A DNA stretch of 64,000 bases from Malus domestica. Its lineage: Eukaryota; Streptophyta; Magnoliopsida; Rosales; Rosaceae. The notes under the pieces were generated by a model. That model saw only the letters and a list, made by a program, of their open reading frames with translations. It had not been told where the DNA came from and did no database searches. Shown here one piece after another: positions 33,976 through 45,484 of the stretch (positions are counted from its first letter, which is position 1; every line of letters starts with the position of its first letter). Made by a program: the position numbers and the translations under genes. The DNA is taken from NCBI RefSeq assembly GCF_042453785.1, contig NC_091664.1, positions 1,851,001 through 1,915,000 of the forward strand, given 5' to 3'.

Positions 33976-35380
33976 TTAAACGGGACCCCTAAGCTTATTA
34001 AAAGAATTAAAATTTCTCAAAACTTCAATTGAGCAGACTCCTAAAAAAAATAAAAATTTTCGTCGTTTATATAATAATATATAATGTACCATCTATATCC
34101 GAAACACGATAAACAATTATCGTAGGCATGGGGCCGACGTGGCCTACGTGGTACAAGTACAAATTAAATCATGGGTACAGTTTGATTCGGTCCATACAAG
34201 TGTTGTTAGTTGGAGGACGATGATGACCTTGACCACGAGGAATTCGTTCGGTGTGCTCGGCTTTTGGAGATCTGCAAAAAGTTAGATTGATGGAGTAACG
34301 TCCGTTTGTTTGTCGGCTGATTTACGTACTGACGTTACACGTGGGTAAATAATATTGGCGCCGACACTTGTTTACCACGTTATCATAAACGTGACCGGTA
34401 AACAAGCATTAAATCGTGGGTTTATTTTCCATTTATCAACACAAATTTTTTAATTATTCACTACTTTTTTTACCATAATAAGACAACGCACAGAAAAATG
34501 AAAAAGGAAAAAGAAAAGAAAAAAGGAAAAGAAAAAGCGACTATTGTCACCAGGAATTCTTTTGAGAGTTCACAGCAAATTTACTCTGGAATTCTTTGAG
34601 ATGATACTTGTGTATCATTTCGTATTCCGAACATATTGAAATTTTTTTCAATGAATATGACTGATTTTTTTTCATTCATTTCCTCCCTTGTCCTTTTATC
34701 CTCTTCTCTCTCATTTCTACTTTTTGTAAAGAAGTTAGCATAAGATATTAGCGTAACTTAACTGTAACTGTGCAAATAGGAGAATATTGAAGGGGAAGGA
34801 GAATTTGAAGGGGAGAGATTCCCTCTTCACTAGAGAAATCTTTTCTACACTCAGAACACAAATTTGTACATTATATCATTATAAAAGAATAAATGATACA
34901 TTTTTAATGTCACTTTGCTTATATTATGAAAATATTATATATACTAATTAACACAATGAATTAGTGATACGAAAAAATCTTTCCATGAATACGCATTCAC
35001 AGTATTAATGAAGTCGGACTTTTTTTTTTATTCCATAAACAAAGCTTTTTATTATTCCAACAAGATTCTTTTCGAATTCTTTTGGTGATGATTTTGATGA
35101 TCCGTAAATAATGTTTGTTTATCGTACATCATATAGTCAGTTATCGTCAGATATTGTTTGTGTTTAATTTTAAATAAAAATATTTAAAATAATTTTTTAT
35201 TGTACAATATACGATAAACGGACATGATTTATGAATCTGCGAGATTCTTAAAAAGGGATCCGGATTCTTTCCGGATTCTTTTCTACTCTCTCTCTCTCCC
35301 CCTGTATTTTTCTATATTCTGCTATGCGCCTGTAGGACTTCAGTAACTGGAGACTTTGTTGCTCAGGAGCGAAGACGAAA
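33976..35380. other. Intergenic DNA and promoter side of GT47 copy 2
   Basis: About 35060-35280 contains a diverged inverted repeat ('TTTATCGTACATCAT' and 'ATACGATAAACGGACATG'), related to the MITE at 48473-48693. A CT-rich leader (CTCTCTCTCTC at about 35286-35300) precedes the gene. Confidence 0.45.
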
Positions 35381-36844
35381 ATGGAGAAAGTACACACTGG
35401 AAAATGCCCCCAAGAAGTCTGGTTTGGCATCCTTATCTCCTTTGCTTTGTGTTTTGTCTTGTTTTCCTTTGATCATTCCACTTCTTTGAGTGTTGATGTT
35501 TTGGTGAATGAAAAAGAAAACCCAATTCGAGTTTTGAACTTTAGCCACACCAAAGATTCGTGTTCGGATCGATACATTTACATTCACGACAGTCTTCCCG
35601 CGAGATTCAACGACGATTTCATCAACAACTGTGAGTCTCTTAGTGCCGGAACTAGCATGACTAATGTCCCAAACATGTGTCCTCACCTTGTTAATTTGGG
35701 ACTCGGTCCTAAAATTAACAACTCCGACGGTGTTTTATCGAACGCGGGCTGGTTCGTCACAAATCCCTACTTGTTGGAAGTCATATTCCACAACAGGATG
35801 AAGAAGTATGAGTGTCTGACAAGAAACTCAACTCTTGCTTCAGCCATTTATGTGCCGTTCTATCCTAGCATGGATGTTGGTGTCCATCTGTGGGATTCCA
35901 ACATCGAAATCAGAGACTCTTCGGCTAAGGAGTTTGTCAAGTGGCTTTCGGGACAACCCGAGTGGACGAAGATGTGGGGGAGAGACCATTTCTTTGCTTC
36001 CGGGAGGATTTCTTGGGATTTCAGGAGGGAAAGAGACAATAGTTCGAATTGGGGTAGCAAACTCAGGTTCTTGCCCGAGTCTTTGAACATGACTATGTTG
36101 TCAATCGAAGGAAGCCGATGGAAAAATGACGTTGCAATTCCGTACCCAACAAACTTTCACCCTTCCAACGACAGCGAGGTGGTTCAATGGCAGGACAAGG
36201 TGAGAAAGGAAGAAAGGCCTTATTTATTTACTTTCGCCGGTGCGCCGAGGCCTAACCAGGAAGGTTCTATCCGGGGAAAACTTATCGAACACTGCCAAGC
36301 TTCGACTAATTGCAATTTCTTACATTGCACTGAAAAAATTTGTGGCAACCCGATTACTGTTATGAGGGCGTTTCAGAGCTCAGTTTATTGTTTGCAGCCT
36401 GCAGGGGATTCATTCACTCGGAGATCAACTTTTGATGCGTTTCTGGCTGGTTGTATCCCCGTTTTCTTTCATCCTGCTACCGCATACACTCAATATTTAT
36501 GGTACTTGCCCAAGAATCATACCAAGTATTCGGTGTATATTCCGGTGAGGGATGTAACAGATTTGAAAGAAGGCAGCATTGAGAAAATCTTGCTCGGAAT
36601 TTCAAAAGACAGGGAATTGGCAATGAGGGAGGAAGTTATAAGACTAATTCCGAAGCTGGTCTACGCAGATCCCAGCTCAAGATTAGAGACCAAAGACGCG
36701 TTTGATATAGCTGTGCAGGGAATTCTTGAGAGGATTGAGAATGTTAGGAAGGAGATCAGAGAGGGGAGAGATCCTAGTATTGGTTTTGCAGATGAGGATA
36801 ATGGTAAGGTCACATTTCCAAAGACTATCGAAAGCCTGAATTGA
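35381..36844 (+). CDS. GT47 xyloglucan galactosyltransferase, MUR3/KATAMARI1-like (copy 2)
   Basis: It has 487 residues and is intronless. It is very similar to copy 1 along its length: LEVIFHNRMKKYECL, YPSMDVGVHLWDSN and FTFAGAPRPNQEGSIRGKL match nearly residue for residue, so these two are probably the most recent duplicates. The N-terminus has one membrane segment (about 17-33), then a stem and the GT47 domain with HDSLPARFNDDF, WGRDHFFASGR and SFTRRSTFDAFLAGC. Predicted Golgi type II enzyme acting on xyloglucan. No lesions were seen. Confidence 0.9.
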   Translation: MEKVHTGKCPQEVWFGILISFALCFVLFSFDHSTSLSVDVLVNEKENPIRVLNFSHTKDSCSDRYIYIHDSLPARFNDDFINNCESLSAGTSMTNVPNMCPHLVNLGLGPKINNSDGVLSNAGWFVTNPYLLEVIFHNRMKKYECLTRNSTLASAIYVPFYPSMDVGVHLWDSNIEIRDSSAKEFVKWLSGQPEWTKMWGRDHFFASGRISWDFRRERDNSSNWGSKLRFLPESLNMTMLSIEGSRWKNDVAIPYPTNFHPSNDSEVVQWQDKVRKEERPYLFTFAGAPRPNQEGSIRGKLIEHCQASTNCNFLHCTEKICGNPITVMRAFQSSVYCLQPAGDSFTRRSTFDAFLAGCIPVFFHPATAYTQYLWYLPKNHTKYSVYIPVRDVTDLKEGSIEKILLGISKDRELAMREEVIRLIPKLVYADPSSRLETKDAFDIAVQGILERIENVRKEIREGRDPSIGFADEDNGKVTFPKTIESLN

Positions 36845-37703
36845 TTGAATGCCGCGGATGCTGTGTAAAAACAAAACGATTGCAAAATAATGCCGGCTGT
36901 TACTTCTGAGGTGCTTGCTGCTGCAACCCGATCACAGCTGAGCTTAGAAAGTTATTCCAGTTCTTACATGTTATTTGTCTTTCCAGGTTGCTTTCGGATT
37001 GCTTGTCTAGTAAATTTAAATTACTGTAACACGGGTTGTCGGAACCCTTAAGTTTAGTTTAGAGTAGAAATATCGATTGTATTAAAATCAATAAAAAAGA
37101 TATTTGAAAGGTAAACCAATTTGTTTTGCTAGCTAGTCTATATTTGCTGACGCTTGCTTGAGTTGGAGTGTGTCAAAACTGGAAAGATAACGAGTTACTT
37201 GAGCTGGATGTGAAGCATCCATATCCGTCTCTCAGAACACAACCACTTGGTTGCTTGAGCGGATCAAGTTTGTTCTACGTGCTTGTTCGATCATCTAACC
37301 TTGATCACAGTTGCTTGTACTTTGTTTTCAGAATATTTATGGCTCCAAACTAATGTGCTATGTTATACCTTAATCATGATTACCAAACAAAAACAAATAA
37401 ACTTAACTGGGAATGATTTAGATTGCAAGTAAACTAAGGTGAAGGCCATAAGTTATTTCAAAGCTCGGTCCTCATACGCACGCTCCGTTGAAGAGATGTT
37501 CTTCGGCAGAGCGCTGCTCCGATTTAGAGACCAAATGAAGAAACCGCTAGCCAAGTGTTTGAATGTGCAAGCTTTTGTGATTGGCTAATTTCCTAGATAA
37601 GTATAACGTGTATGTGAGATTAGTTTCTAGGCTAATGATTTGAAGACTTGCGTGTCAAGGACAATCAAATGCAATCTTATTTCGTGGATGACTTAAAGCA
37701 TGG
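36845..37703. other. 3' flank of GT47 copy 2
   Basis: 3' UTR followed by unremarkable DNA. No other feature was recognised. Confidence 0.45.
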
Positions 37704-38128
37704 GGGTGTATTCAATTGAGAATTTGAGAAACTTTGATGGATTTATAAATTCATGGATTTTTATGGAGTTTAATTGATTTGTAGAGATTTCATATAAATT
37801 TTTTATTCAATTCTCTCGAAATCTCGTGGGGAGAGGTGAGATTTGTGGATGCTTAAAATACACTACGAAATCTCTCCAATTCCCTCTAATTCCTCAACTT
37901 TCTCAAATTCTTTAAAATCAATTTCTAATTGAATACACCTAGAATGTTATAAACTTCTTTAAAATCCTAATTGAATACATCTGGATTTCTAAGAATTTTA
38001 ATAAATTATCTTAAAATTCTAATTGAATACACCTTGAAATTCTGAGAATCACTTAAAATCTTGATTAAATACCTCTAGATTCATCAAAAAAATTAAAATC
38101 TCTCAAAATCTCAATTGAATACACTCTC
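37704..38128. repeat. MITE with GTGTATTCAATTGAG ends
   Basis: The left end GGGGGTGTATTCAATTGAG and right end (reverse complement AGAGTGTATTCAATTGAG) are inverted copies. The inside repeats AATTGAATACACCT-like words several times. No coding capacity. Confidence 0.65.
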
Positions 38129-38149
38129 CTTAGTTTGATTATATCCATT

Positions 38150-39300
38150 TGTTGACCCTAGAAACTACAAAGCCTACGTGGCGCGCAGGCCGAGTATATT
38201 CTAAGCTAACTACGTCCTTCGGTGATTGCGGGGCGTGCCAACTCGTCGGCCGAGCTCGGCCGAGGAGTAAATTTGATGATGTTGCGTTGAGCGCGCTGCT
38301 GACTTCTGTGTCTTGCGATTGCGGCCGAGGAAGGAACAATTCTCGGCCTCTTGGGTTCTAGAGCCTGAAGACAAGGCTGCTAATTTGCGAAGTTCAATCT
38401 CAAATTCGGCTGTCAATGTGCCGAATACAGTAACCTGGTAACACCCCACTTCGCCGAGAAGGCTGATGAGATGACCTCGACCAATGAGGATTCGGAAATC
38501 CTTCTCGACCGAGACTTGGATAGGTAACCAGTCGTCCTCGCCGTAGTGCTGTTGATGCCAACGGAAGATGCTGCGAGATCGGCTGATTCTACGGTGACAG
38601 AGCTATCTATGCCGACTTAAGATATCACCGGTTGCCTTCACAGTGCTGTTGATGCCAACGGAAGATGTGTCGGCGAAAAAAGAAAATAAAAAATCTCAAG
38701 GTGTTGAGAAAGTTTGCGCAGGGCAGTTTTGTGTGTGTTGGAGGTCCTCTTGAATGATGCACAGCCTCCTCTATTTATAGCACTAGATACCTTTGAAGTC
38801 GAGTGAAAACCCTACTCGAACTAGGTCTTCTTCTCCGGATCAAACACCCACTCGACCAGTCCTATGTTTACTAGGATTGTGAGCCTAGTCCTCTATTGAG
38901 CCGGATTCACTTCCGGGTTATTACCCTTGCCGAGACTACTTATCGCGTTAGGACTCGACTAGTAAATGTAATATGACCTAGCCGACCTAGGTTTAGGAGC
39001 CCACGTACTAAATGATCCAAGGCTCCCCTGTCGCCAGGCCTCCCGGGCCGAGAGTGGTTCTATACTCGGCCCAACATGTTAATTTGAGCCCAAACACTCT
39101 TACTTGAGGATATAATTTGCATCATATCCATCCCGTTTAAGAATATGTCAAGATAATTCAAATTAAAAGATAATCATGATAAAAACCATAATATTATCTT
39201 TTAACAAAAATATTTTCACTTTTCCATCCGACGGCTGAGAACTATGTTTACTCTACGGTCTCGATTACACGGGCCGATGATGTAAATTTGGGTCCAAACA
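38150..39300 (-). repeat. 3' LTR of the 3.8 kb element
   Basis: Minus-strand TATA box CTATAAATAG at 38771-38780. The 26-bp duplicated word seen in the larger element is conserved here. GGGGGGCAA, the polypurine tract, abuts its right edge. Confidence 0.93.
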
Positions 39301-39899
39301 TTGCCCCCCAGTTTCCTTGAACTTCGGCTCGTAAGCCGAATGATTAAGGAAATTAAGTATCTCCAGCCTAATCAGATGTACTTTTGACCGTCATCCCTTG
39401 CTGCTGTTTACTCACGGCTCCTTTCGACCAAAGAACAACTCATGGCCGAAGATAAACAGTTATGAACCAGGGTCGAGAAGAATTGGAATTGGGGTCGAGG
39501 ATAAATTTGGCCGAGGTCGAGAAGAGTCTTTCCTTGGCAGCTCGGCCTGCCTACATATATATGCATATCAAACCCATTGTCAGCAATCATGACTATATAC
39601 ATATATATATATATATATAACCTCAAAACAGCAACCATGACTTATTCGGCCAAACTTTGACCCTAGCATCTTCCTGATTAAATGGTTTTGAAACTTGTCC
39701 CCACACTTTAACCATAGGCATGGTACTATTGATATCAGCGAAAATAACTCTTCTCGGGTCGGCTTGTTTGTCGAGCTCGGCTAAAAACAAAATGACCAAA
39801 ATTTTGCCGAGCACACCACTTGTTGCCCCTCTTATTTTCTTAAGTATCGGTCAAGGGCCGAATGGTTAAGAAAATAATTTATTATATATAATTATATTT
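39301..39899 (-). other. Non-coding 3' internal region of the 3.8 kb element
   Basis: It contains an (AT)n run at about 39599-39620. Two imperfect copies of a GCCCC..TTTCTTAA..TCGG..GCCGAATG..TTAAG block (39302-39357 and about 39824-39876) look like a duplicated polypurine-tract neighbourhood. Confidence 0.55.
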
Positions 39900-40775
39900 T
39901 TAGCAAACGAAAAGAAAAGTGGCCGAAACGTAGTCAGGAGGAGGCCAACGATGCTTTATTCCAAGCCAAGATCTTTTTACATCAAAATTTTCACTCTGAC
40001 ATTTTCCAAAACCGAATAAAAGATCATCTCCCAATATTTCTGACTTGGTGAAATATTTTGCATTTTCGGCCGCCGAATGTGTGGAACAAGTATTATGCCC
40101 CCCAGGCATAATTTCGGCGTTTAATTCAAACAACTTAGCCGAATAGGATTTCTCCATATCGACTTTATCGCCAATAATCATATCAATTGGCGTAGATTCT
40201 TGGGCTAGGCCAATATCTCGGCCTCGTTCGTCATTGGAGCACTCCTCTGACGAATCATTTTCTGAGTCGATTTGTGGCTCAGAAACTTTAACTTTTTCTT
40301 CTAGGCCTACCACACTTCCAGTCTCGACCGAAAAAATAGGTGGCCTAGGTTTTTCTTCGTGGCCGACCATATCTTCAGCCTCGACCGAAAAAATAGGTGG
40401 CCTTTGTTCTTCGGCCAAATTAACAATTTTCTTAGGCCGATGTCTGATTACGGCCGGAGCGAAAAATTGCCCCCCGGCCTTTGAGCCTAACCATTTTTCA
40501 AATGGAATTGATCTGTAATCAGAAACGTAAGGAAAATTTTCTTCATCTAGCCAGGCATTAAATCGAGCCCTGTCTTCATTTACCCATTGCCTTTGCAGGG
40601 TAACAGGAGCTTTTATTCTCAACATGCAAGCGAATGACTTTTGCATCTCTCCATGGCCACGAAGAACTTTTTCCACTTCCAAAGATCTTTTACATTCCTC
40701 ATTGTGTTTTCTCAATTCCTCTAGGAGCTCGTACAATCGGCTACGTTGAGCCAGATTGGAATCTTGATATATCAT
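39900..40775 (-). CDS. Unrecognised 291-residue ORF at the gag position
   Basis: It starts with an ATG 46 bases after the 5' LTR, the same place as gag in the 15.5 kb relative, but shows no similarity to that gag. The N-terminus (about 10-60) is charged and likely helical. A central WLDEENFPYVSDYRSIPFEKWLG segment is followed by two tandem 19-residue units beginning RPPIFSV (125 and 144). An acidic Ser/Glu/Asp region (about 165-190) follows, then a C-terminal part with no known motif. There is no zinc knuckle, protease or polymerase signature. The frame is fully open in a young element, which suggests it may be translated. Function unknown; a captured host fragment or a replacement packaging protein are possibilities. 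Confidence 0.6.
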   Translation of the reverse strand: MIYQDSNLAQRSRLYELLEELRKHNEECKRSLEVEKVLRGHGEMQKSFACMLRIKAPVTLQRQWVNEDRARFNAWLDEENFPYVSDYRSIPFEKWLGSKAGGQFFAPAVIRHRPKKIVNLAEEQRPPIFSVEAEDMVGHEEKPRPPIFSVETGSVVGLEEKVKVSEPQIDSENDSSEECSNDERGRDIGLAQESTPIDMIIGDKVDMEKSYSAKLFELNAEIMPGGHNTCSTHSAAENAKYFTKSEILGDDLLFGFGKCQSENFDVKRSWLGIKHRWPPPDYVSATFLFVC

Positions 40776-40821
40776 ATGAACTTCGTAGTATTAGCACTGG
40801 GTCCCACTGGGCGTGCCAAAA
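40776..40821 (-). other. Primer-binding leader of the 3.8 kb element
   Basis: The minus strand reads TTT then GGCACGCCCAGTGGGACCC directly after the 5' LTR, identical to the 15.5 kb element. Confidence 0.7.
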
Positions 40822-41972
40822 TGTTGACCCTAGAAACTACAAAGCCTACGTGGCGCGCAGGCCGAGTATATTCTAAGCTAACTACGTCCTTCGGTGATTG
40901 CGGGGCGTGCCAACTCGTCGGCCGAGCTCGGCCGAGGAGTAAATTTGATGATGTTGCGTTGAGCGCGCTGCTGACTTCTGTGTCTTGCGATTGCGGCCGA
41001 GGAAGGAACAATTCTCGGCCTCTTGGGTTCTAGAGCCTGAAGACAAGGCTGCTAATTTGCGAAGTTCAATCTCAAATTCGGCTGTCAATGTGCCGAATAC
41101 AGTAACCTGGTAACACCCCACTTCGCCGAGAAGGCTGATGAGATGACCTCGACCAATGAGGATTCGGAAATCCTTCTCGACCGAGACTTGGATAGGTAAC
41201 CAGTCGTCCTCGCCGTAGTGCTGTTGATGCCAACGGAAGATGCTGCGAGATCGGCTGATTCTACGGTGACAGAGCTATCTATGCCGACTTAAGATATCAC
41301 CGGTTGCCTTCACAGTGCTGTTGATGCCAACGGAAGATGTGTCGGCGAAAAAAGAAAATAAAAAATCTCAAGGTGTTGAGAAAGTTTGCGCAGGGCAGTT
41401 TTGTGTGTGTTGGAGGTCCTCTTGAATGATGCACAGCCTCCTCTATTTATAGCACTAGATACCTTTGAAGTCGAGTGAAAACCCTACTCGAACTAGGTCT
41501 TCTTCTCCGGATCAAACACCCACTCGACCAGTCCTATGTTTACTAGGATTGTGAGCCTAGTCCTCTATTGAGCCGGATTCACTTCCGGGTTATTACCCTT
41601 GCCGAGACTACTTATCGCGTTAGGACTCGACTAGTAAATGTAATATGACCTAGCCGACCTAGGTTTAGGAGCCCACGTACTAAATGATCCAAGGCTCCCC
41701 TGTCGCCAGGCCTCCCGGGCCGAGAGTGGTTCTATACTCGGCCCAACATGTTAATTTGAGCCCAAACACTCTTACTTGAGGATATAATTTGCATCATATC
41801 CATCCCGTTTAAGAATATGTCAAGATAATTCAAATTAAAAGATAATCATGATAAAAACCATAATATTATCTTTTAACAAAAATATTTTCACTTTTCCATC
41901 CGACGGCTGAGAACTATGTTTACTCTACGGTCTCGATTACACGGGCCGATGATGTAAATTTGGGTCCAAACA
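40822..41972 (-). repeat. 5' LTR of the 3.8 kb element
   Basis: 1151 bp, apparently identical to the 3' LTR. Minus-strand TATA box at 41443-41452. Confidence 0.93.
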
Positions 41973-41977
41973 CCATT

Positions 41978-44900
41978 ATATACTGCTGAGTTTCCACCAG
42001 GTTTTCTACTAGCGAACCATAATTTTGCGCTAGAAAAAGTTTAAGGCAAGGAATTTGTGTTCTAGCTAGGTTAGAGGAGTAAAATCTGAGTGAAACACTT
42101 TCTTCTAGCATTCATATATAATTCGTAATGGCGAACTTTCGTGCTCTGAGGTGATCGCGTTTCAATCAAGGGGAGACAGAGAAAAGCAAGTATGAAGACA
42201 AGAGCACGAGCTGATCTTTGAGTTTGTAGGTTGTGTCTTTTATGAGTTGTATTTGAGCTCGTTTGAATATATTTTTAAAATGATTGAAAACACTTTTAAT
42301 GAAAATGTTTTTGATACCAATTCTTAGTAAAAATTCAAGTGAATCCTGAAAAAAACACTTTAAGTGCTTGCAAGAAGCATATATCTGGTATTTCTTTTAA
42401 AAAACACTTAAAATACTTTTAGAACTCAAGATCAATTTAACTAAAAGCTCTTTCAGATATTTTAAAAGCACATCCAAATAAATCATTTGTTGTTTGAAAT
42501 TAGTGGACTATTTTCTGGCAGCGGGCTCGTATATTTTCCTCCTCGTTAGTGGAATTTTACCATGTTAAAGAAATCCTCGGGTTTGAAAACTGTGTGAGAC
42601 AATCGACGGTCTTATTTGTATGATTACATTCACCCCGCTCTAAAGATCTGATTAAATCTTTATGTACTTATCGATAATATACATGACTCAACATCTTTTA
42701 AGCAAAGCTTCCTTTTCCGATGCGTCGTAATAAAGCCAACATATTCAACATTAATTGCTGCTCACTCCATGTTCATGTAGCCCCCCCTTGGTTGAAAGGA
42801 ATTTCTTCGGCTTCAGCTTTGTGTCAAAATATCTACTGGAACTTTACTTTGACAATAAAACACTGCCGTCCTCGAGAAGGTATTAATACTATTTGCCGAT
42901 TACAAATGCAACAGAAAGACTCAAAATATCTACCAAATAAACACATCCAACCGTACAAAAAGATAACACTCACGCTGATAAAACCTTTCATCACTTTCGT
43001 ATGAACTTGCAAAAGACAATGCTTCTTCGACAAAGAAACATTGGTATGAGTATGACACATCACGAAAATGTTCTCGTAGTCCCTTGTAGCATACCAAAAG
43101 CATATATACGTAAATTACAATAGGAGGTTTCACTAGCATCTATATCTATCAGAACTGGAAAGGTAGCAAACCAAAGTATATACCAAAAATTATACCAAGA
43201 GTTTCTTGCAAGACAAAGGCTACGGTTCATAGTGCATCATGTCCAAAAATTTTGCAAGATTAGTTTCAAAACTCATCCTACTTCTGCATGATTAGCTTCA
43301 AAAATTATGCATCAAAACCTCAAAATCAAACACTTTAAAAAAAAAAAATCCTAATAGTTCTCGTAAAGGAAAAAAAAAACTCATAAATCTAAGAAACAAT
43401 ACGAAGAAAAAGAGGAGGTAAAGAGAAAAAGAGAGAGAAATAAGGAGATGAAAACTCATCTTAAAAAATAGAGGGATAAATTTATAAATGTAAAGACAAT
43501 TATAATCTCTACTAATTAATAAAACACTTATTGTCAACAAAAATCTTATGAAATTACCAGTTTAACCATCTAATTAAAACAGAACATGAATAAGAAATAT
43601 GGGGCAGAAATGTAATTTCACACAACCAAATTTTACTGTTTTTTTTTTCAAAACCTCACCTATATGTAATCATAACATATCTCTAATTAAAAAAAAAAAA
43701 ATTTCCCACTCCCACATTCTCTATCACTCTCTTCCTCTCTCCTTCTATTTCAAAAACAAAAATAAAAAAATTTCTCACACACTTTGTGTGTGCCCATATG
43801 CTAGTAATAACTATAATAACATCACATGCCATGTGAATAAATTTTTTTTCCATCTATAAAACAAATTAGAAAACTTATCAACATAAAAAATAATTTGCTT
43901 AGGTCAAAAGAAAAATGACTTATTTGGAAGTGTTTTAGAATGACTAGAAATGCTTTTGGTAAAATTTATTTTGAATTTCTTGCAAGATGCACTTAAAGTG
44001 CGCTTTTTCATGATCTACTTGGATAAACCAAAAATTAAAGTGTACCAAAAGTTTCTTGCAAGACGAAGGCTATGGTTCATAGTGCATCATATCCAACAAT
44101 TTTGCAAGATTGGTTTCAAAACTCGTCTCACTTTTGCAAGATTAGCTTCAAAAATTATGCATTCAAATCACCATAATCTCAAAATCAAATAATAAAAGCA
44201 CCAGATATGTGTTCTTACAAAATGCACTCAAAATACTTTTTCATGATCTATTTAAATTTTCTTCCAAGAATTAATTTAAAAAACATTTTAATCAAAATAC
44301 TTATGCTTATTTTAAAAACACTACCAAACTAGCTGATGGTTTCTTCCTCATGAACCGGTTCTTCACGTTATTGGTTTCCTATTTGGCCGGGGTTCAATGG
44401 AAGAATAAAATAAGGGAAAAAAAACTTTGGTAACAGTTTTCTTCAACACGAGGTCATCATCCAACAGATAACAGACTGTTGAGCTACAGTGTAGGCTGAA
44501 TTGTAGGAAACTGACTGGTGCATTTACCATTAGTTCAAAATGACAAAAATACTCCTTCGAGATTCCTTCTCCTGCCTGCAAAGTGCAAACGTAGAATTTT
44601 CAGTCTGTTTTCTGTACAACAAAAAGAATAAAAATAAAATAAAATAATGCCATCCATCTTCTTCCATTCCTTCGTCTTCTTCTTTCTGCATGAACCCTTC
44701 TGCCACCTATGTCCCGAAGTAGGCCCCACCTTGATGCAATCCTCTCCTAAAAGACCAACAGCACCCCTCCAACTCCAACATGTCCATTTCAGATACAGTG
44801 ACAGCCTAGCAGGCATTTTTCTGTCAAGAAATTTGTGATTCATGTGAAGAGGGTTTGTTCATCGTAAATGGTGGCAGAGTTGTATATATCTGCAGTTGTA

Positions 44901-45484
44901 AGGTCGTGTATCATCCTGTTCCTGTTGGCTAATCCAACAGGGACACTTGTCATAAAATACCTTTAGAGAGAGCCAATGTCCTTTGAGTGATTTGAAAGCA
45001 TGTCTAAGGATTTATGCTTAATTATGTAGTAAATGTAAGCATGTCTAAGGAAATAGCAGCATTTTGTAAAAATAAAATCAAGGGTCTTTATTAAGTGATT
45101 CAATTGCGATCGTTTTTCCATTCATCTTTCGTTGTCTTTTCGTTTTCTTGCCTTTTTCTTCCTCATTTTCTTGGATTCATTTGCTTTTTCTCCTTTTGTC
45201 CACTTACCATGTAAATGCCATCTTAATCAGATCACCTCCCTTTCTTTCCCATTTTCCAAATTTCATCATCGATCCCTTCACATAAAAAAAAAGATTTCAC
45301 TGTCAAATTTTCAATCAGTATTCTGTCCCAATTAATATTTCCATTTGCAAAAATTCTCCCACACCATATATTTTGTTTCATGTGTTTCTTTCTCTCTTCT
45401 CCCTTGAGACTATTCCGGTGAATCCGTCACGACCGGAGATATATTCTCCTGGCAGAGAGGGTTTGTGTGATCGAAGAAGGTCGA
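41978..45484. other. Gene-free repeat-rich stretch upstream of GT47 copy 3
   Basis: MITE-like sequence rich in AAAACACTT and AAAAGCAC words lies at about 42262-42490 and 43905-44335. A direct repeat of about 140 bp (about 43195-43330 and 44042-44190, starting near AAGTTTCTTGCAAGAC) links the two halves. No protein-coding gene is recognised. About 45100-45484 is likely promoter and leader of copy 3. Confidence 0.45.

Larger units (their letters stand above)
38150..41972 (-). mobile_element. 3.8 kb non-autonomous LTR retrotransposon related to the 15.5 kb element
   Basis: Two 1151-bp LTRs (38150-39300 and 40822-41972) look identical by eye. The perfect target duplication is CCATT (38145-38149 and 41973-41977). 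The LTR starts share TGTTGACCCTAGAAACTAC and long further stretches with the 15.5 kb element, as do the primer leader and the polypurine tract, so it belongs to the same lineage and may be moved by its proteins. The internal region is only 1521 bp and encodes no gag, protease, RT or integrase, only one 291-residue ORF on the minus strand. The identity of the LTRs implies a very recent insertion. Confidence 0.93.
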
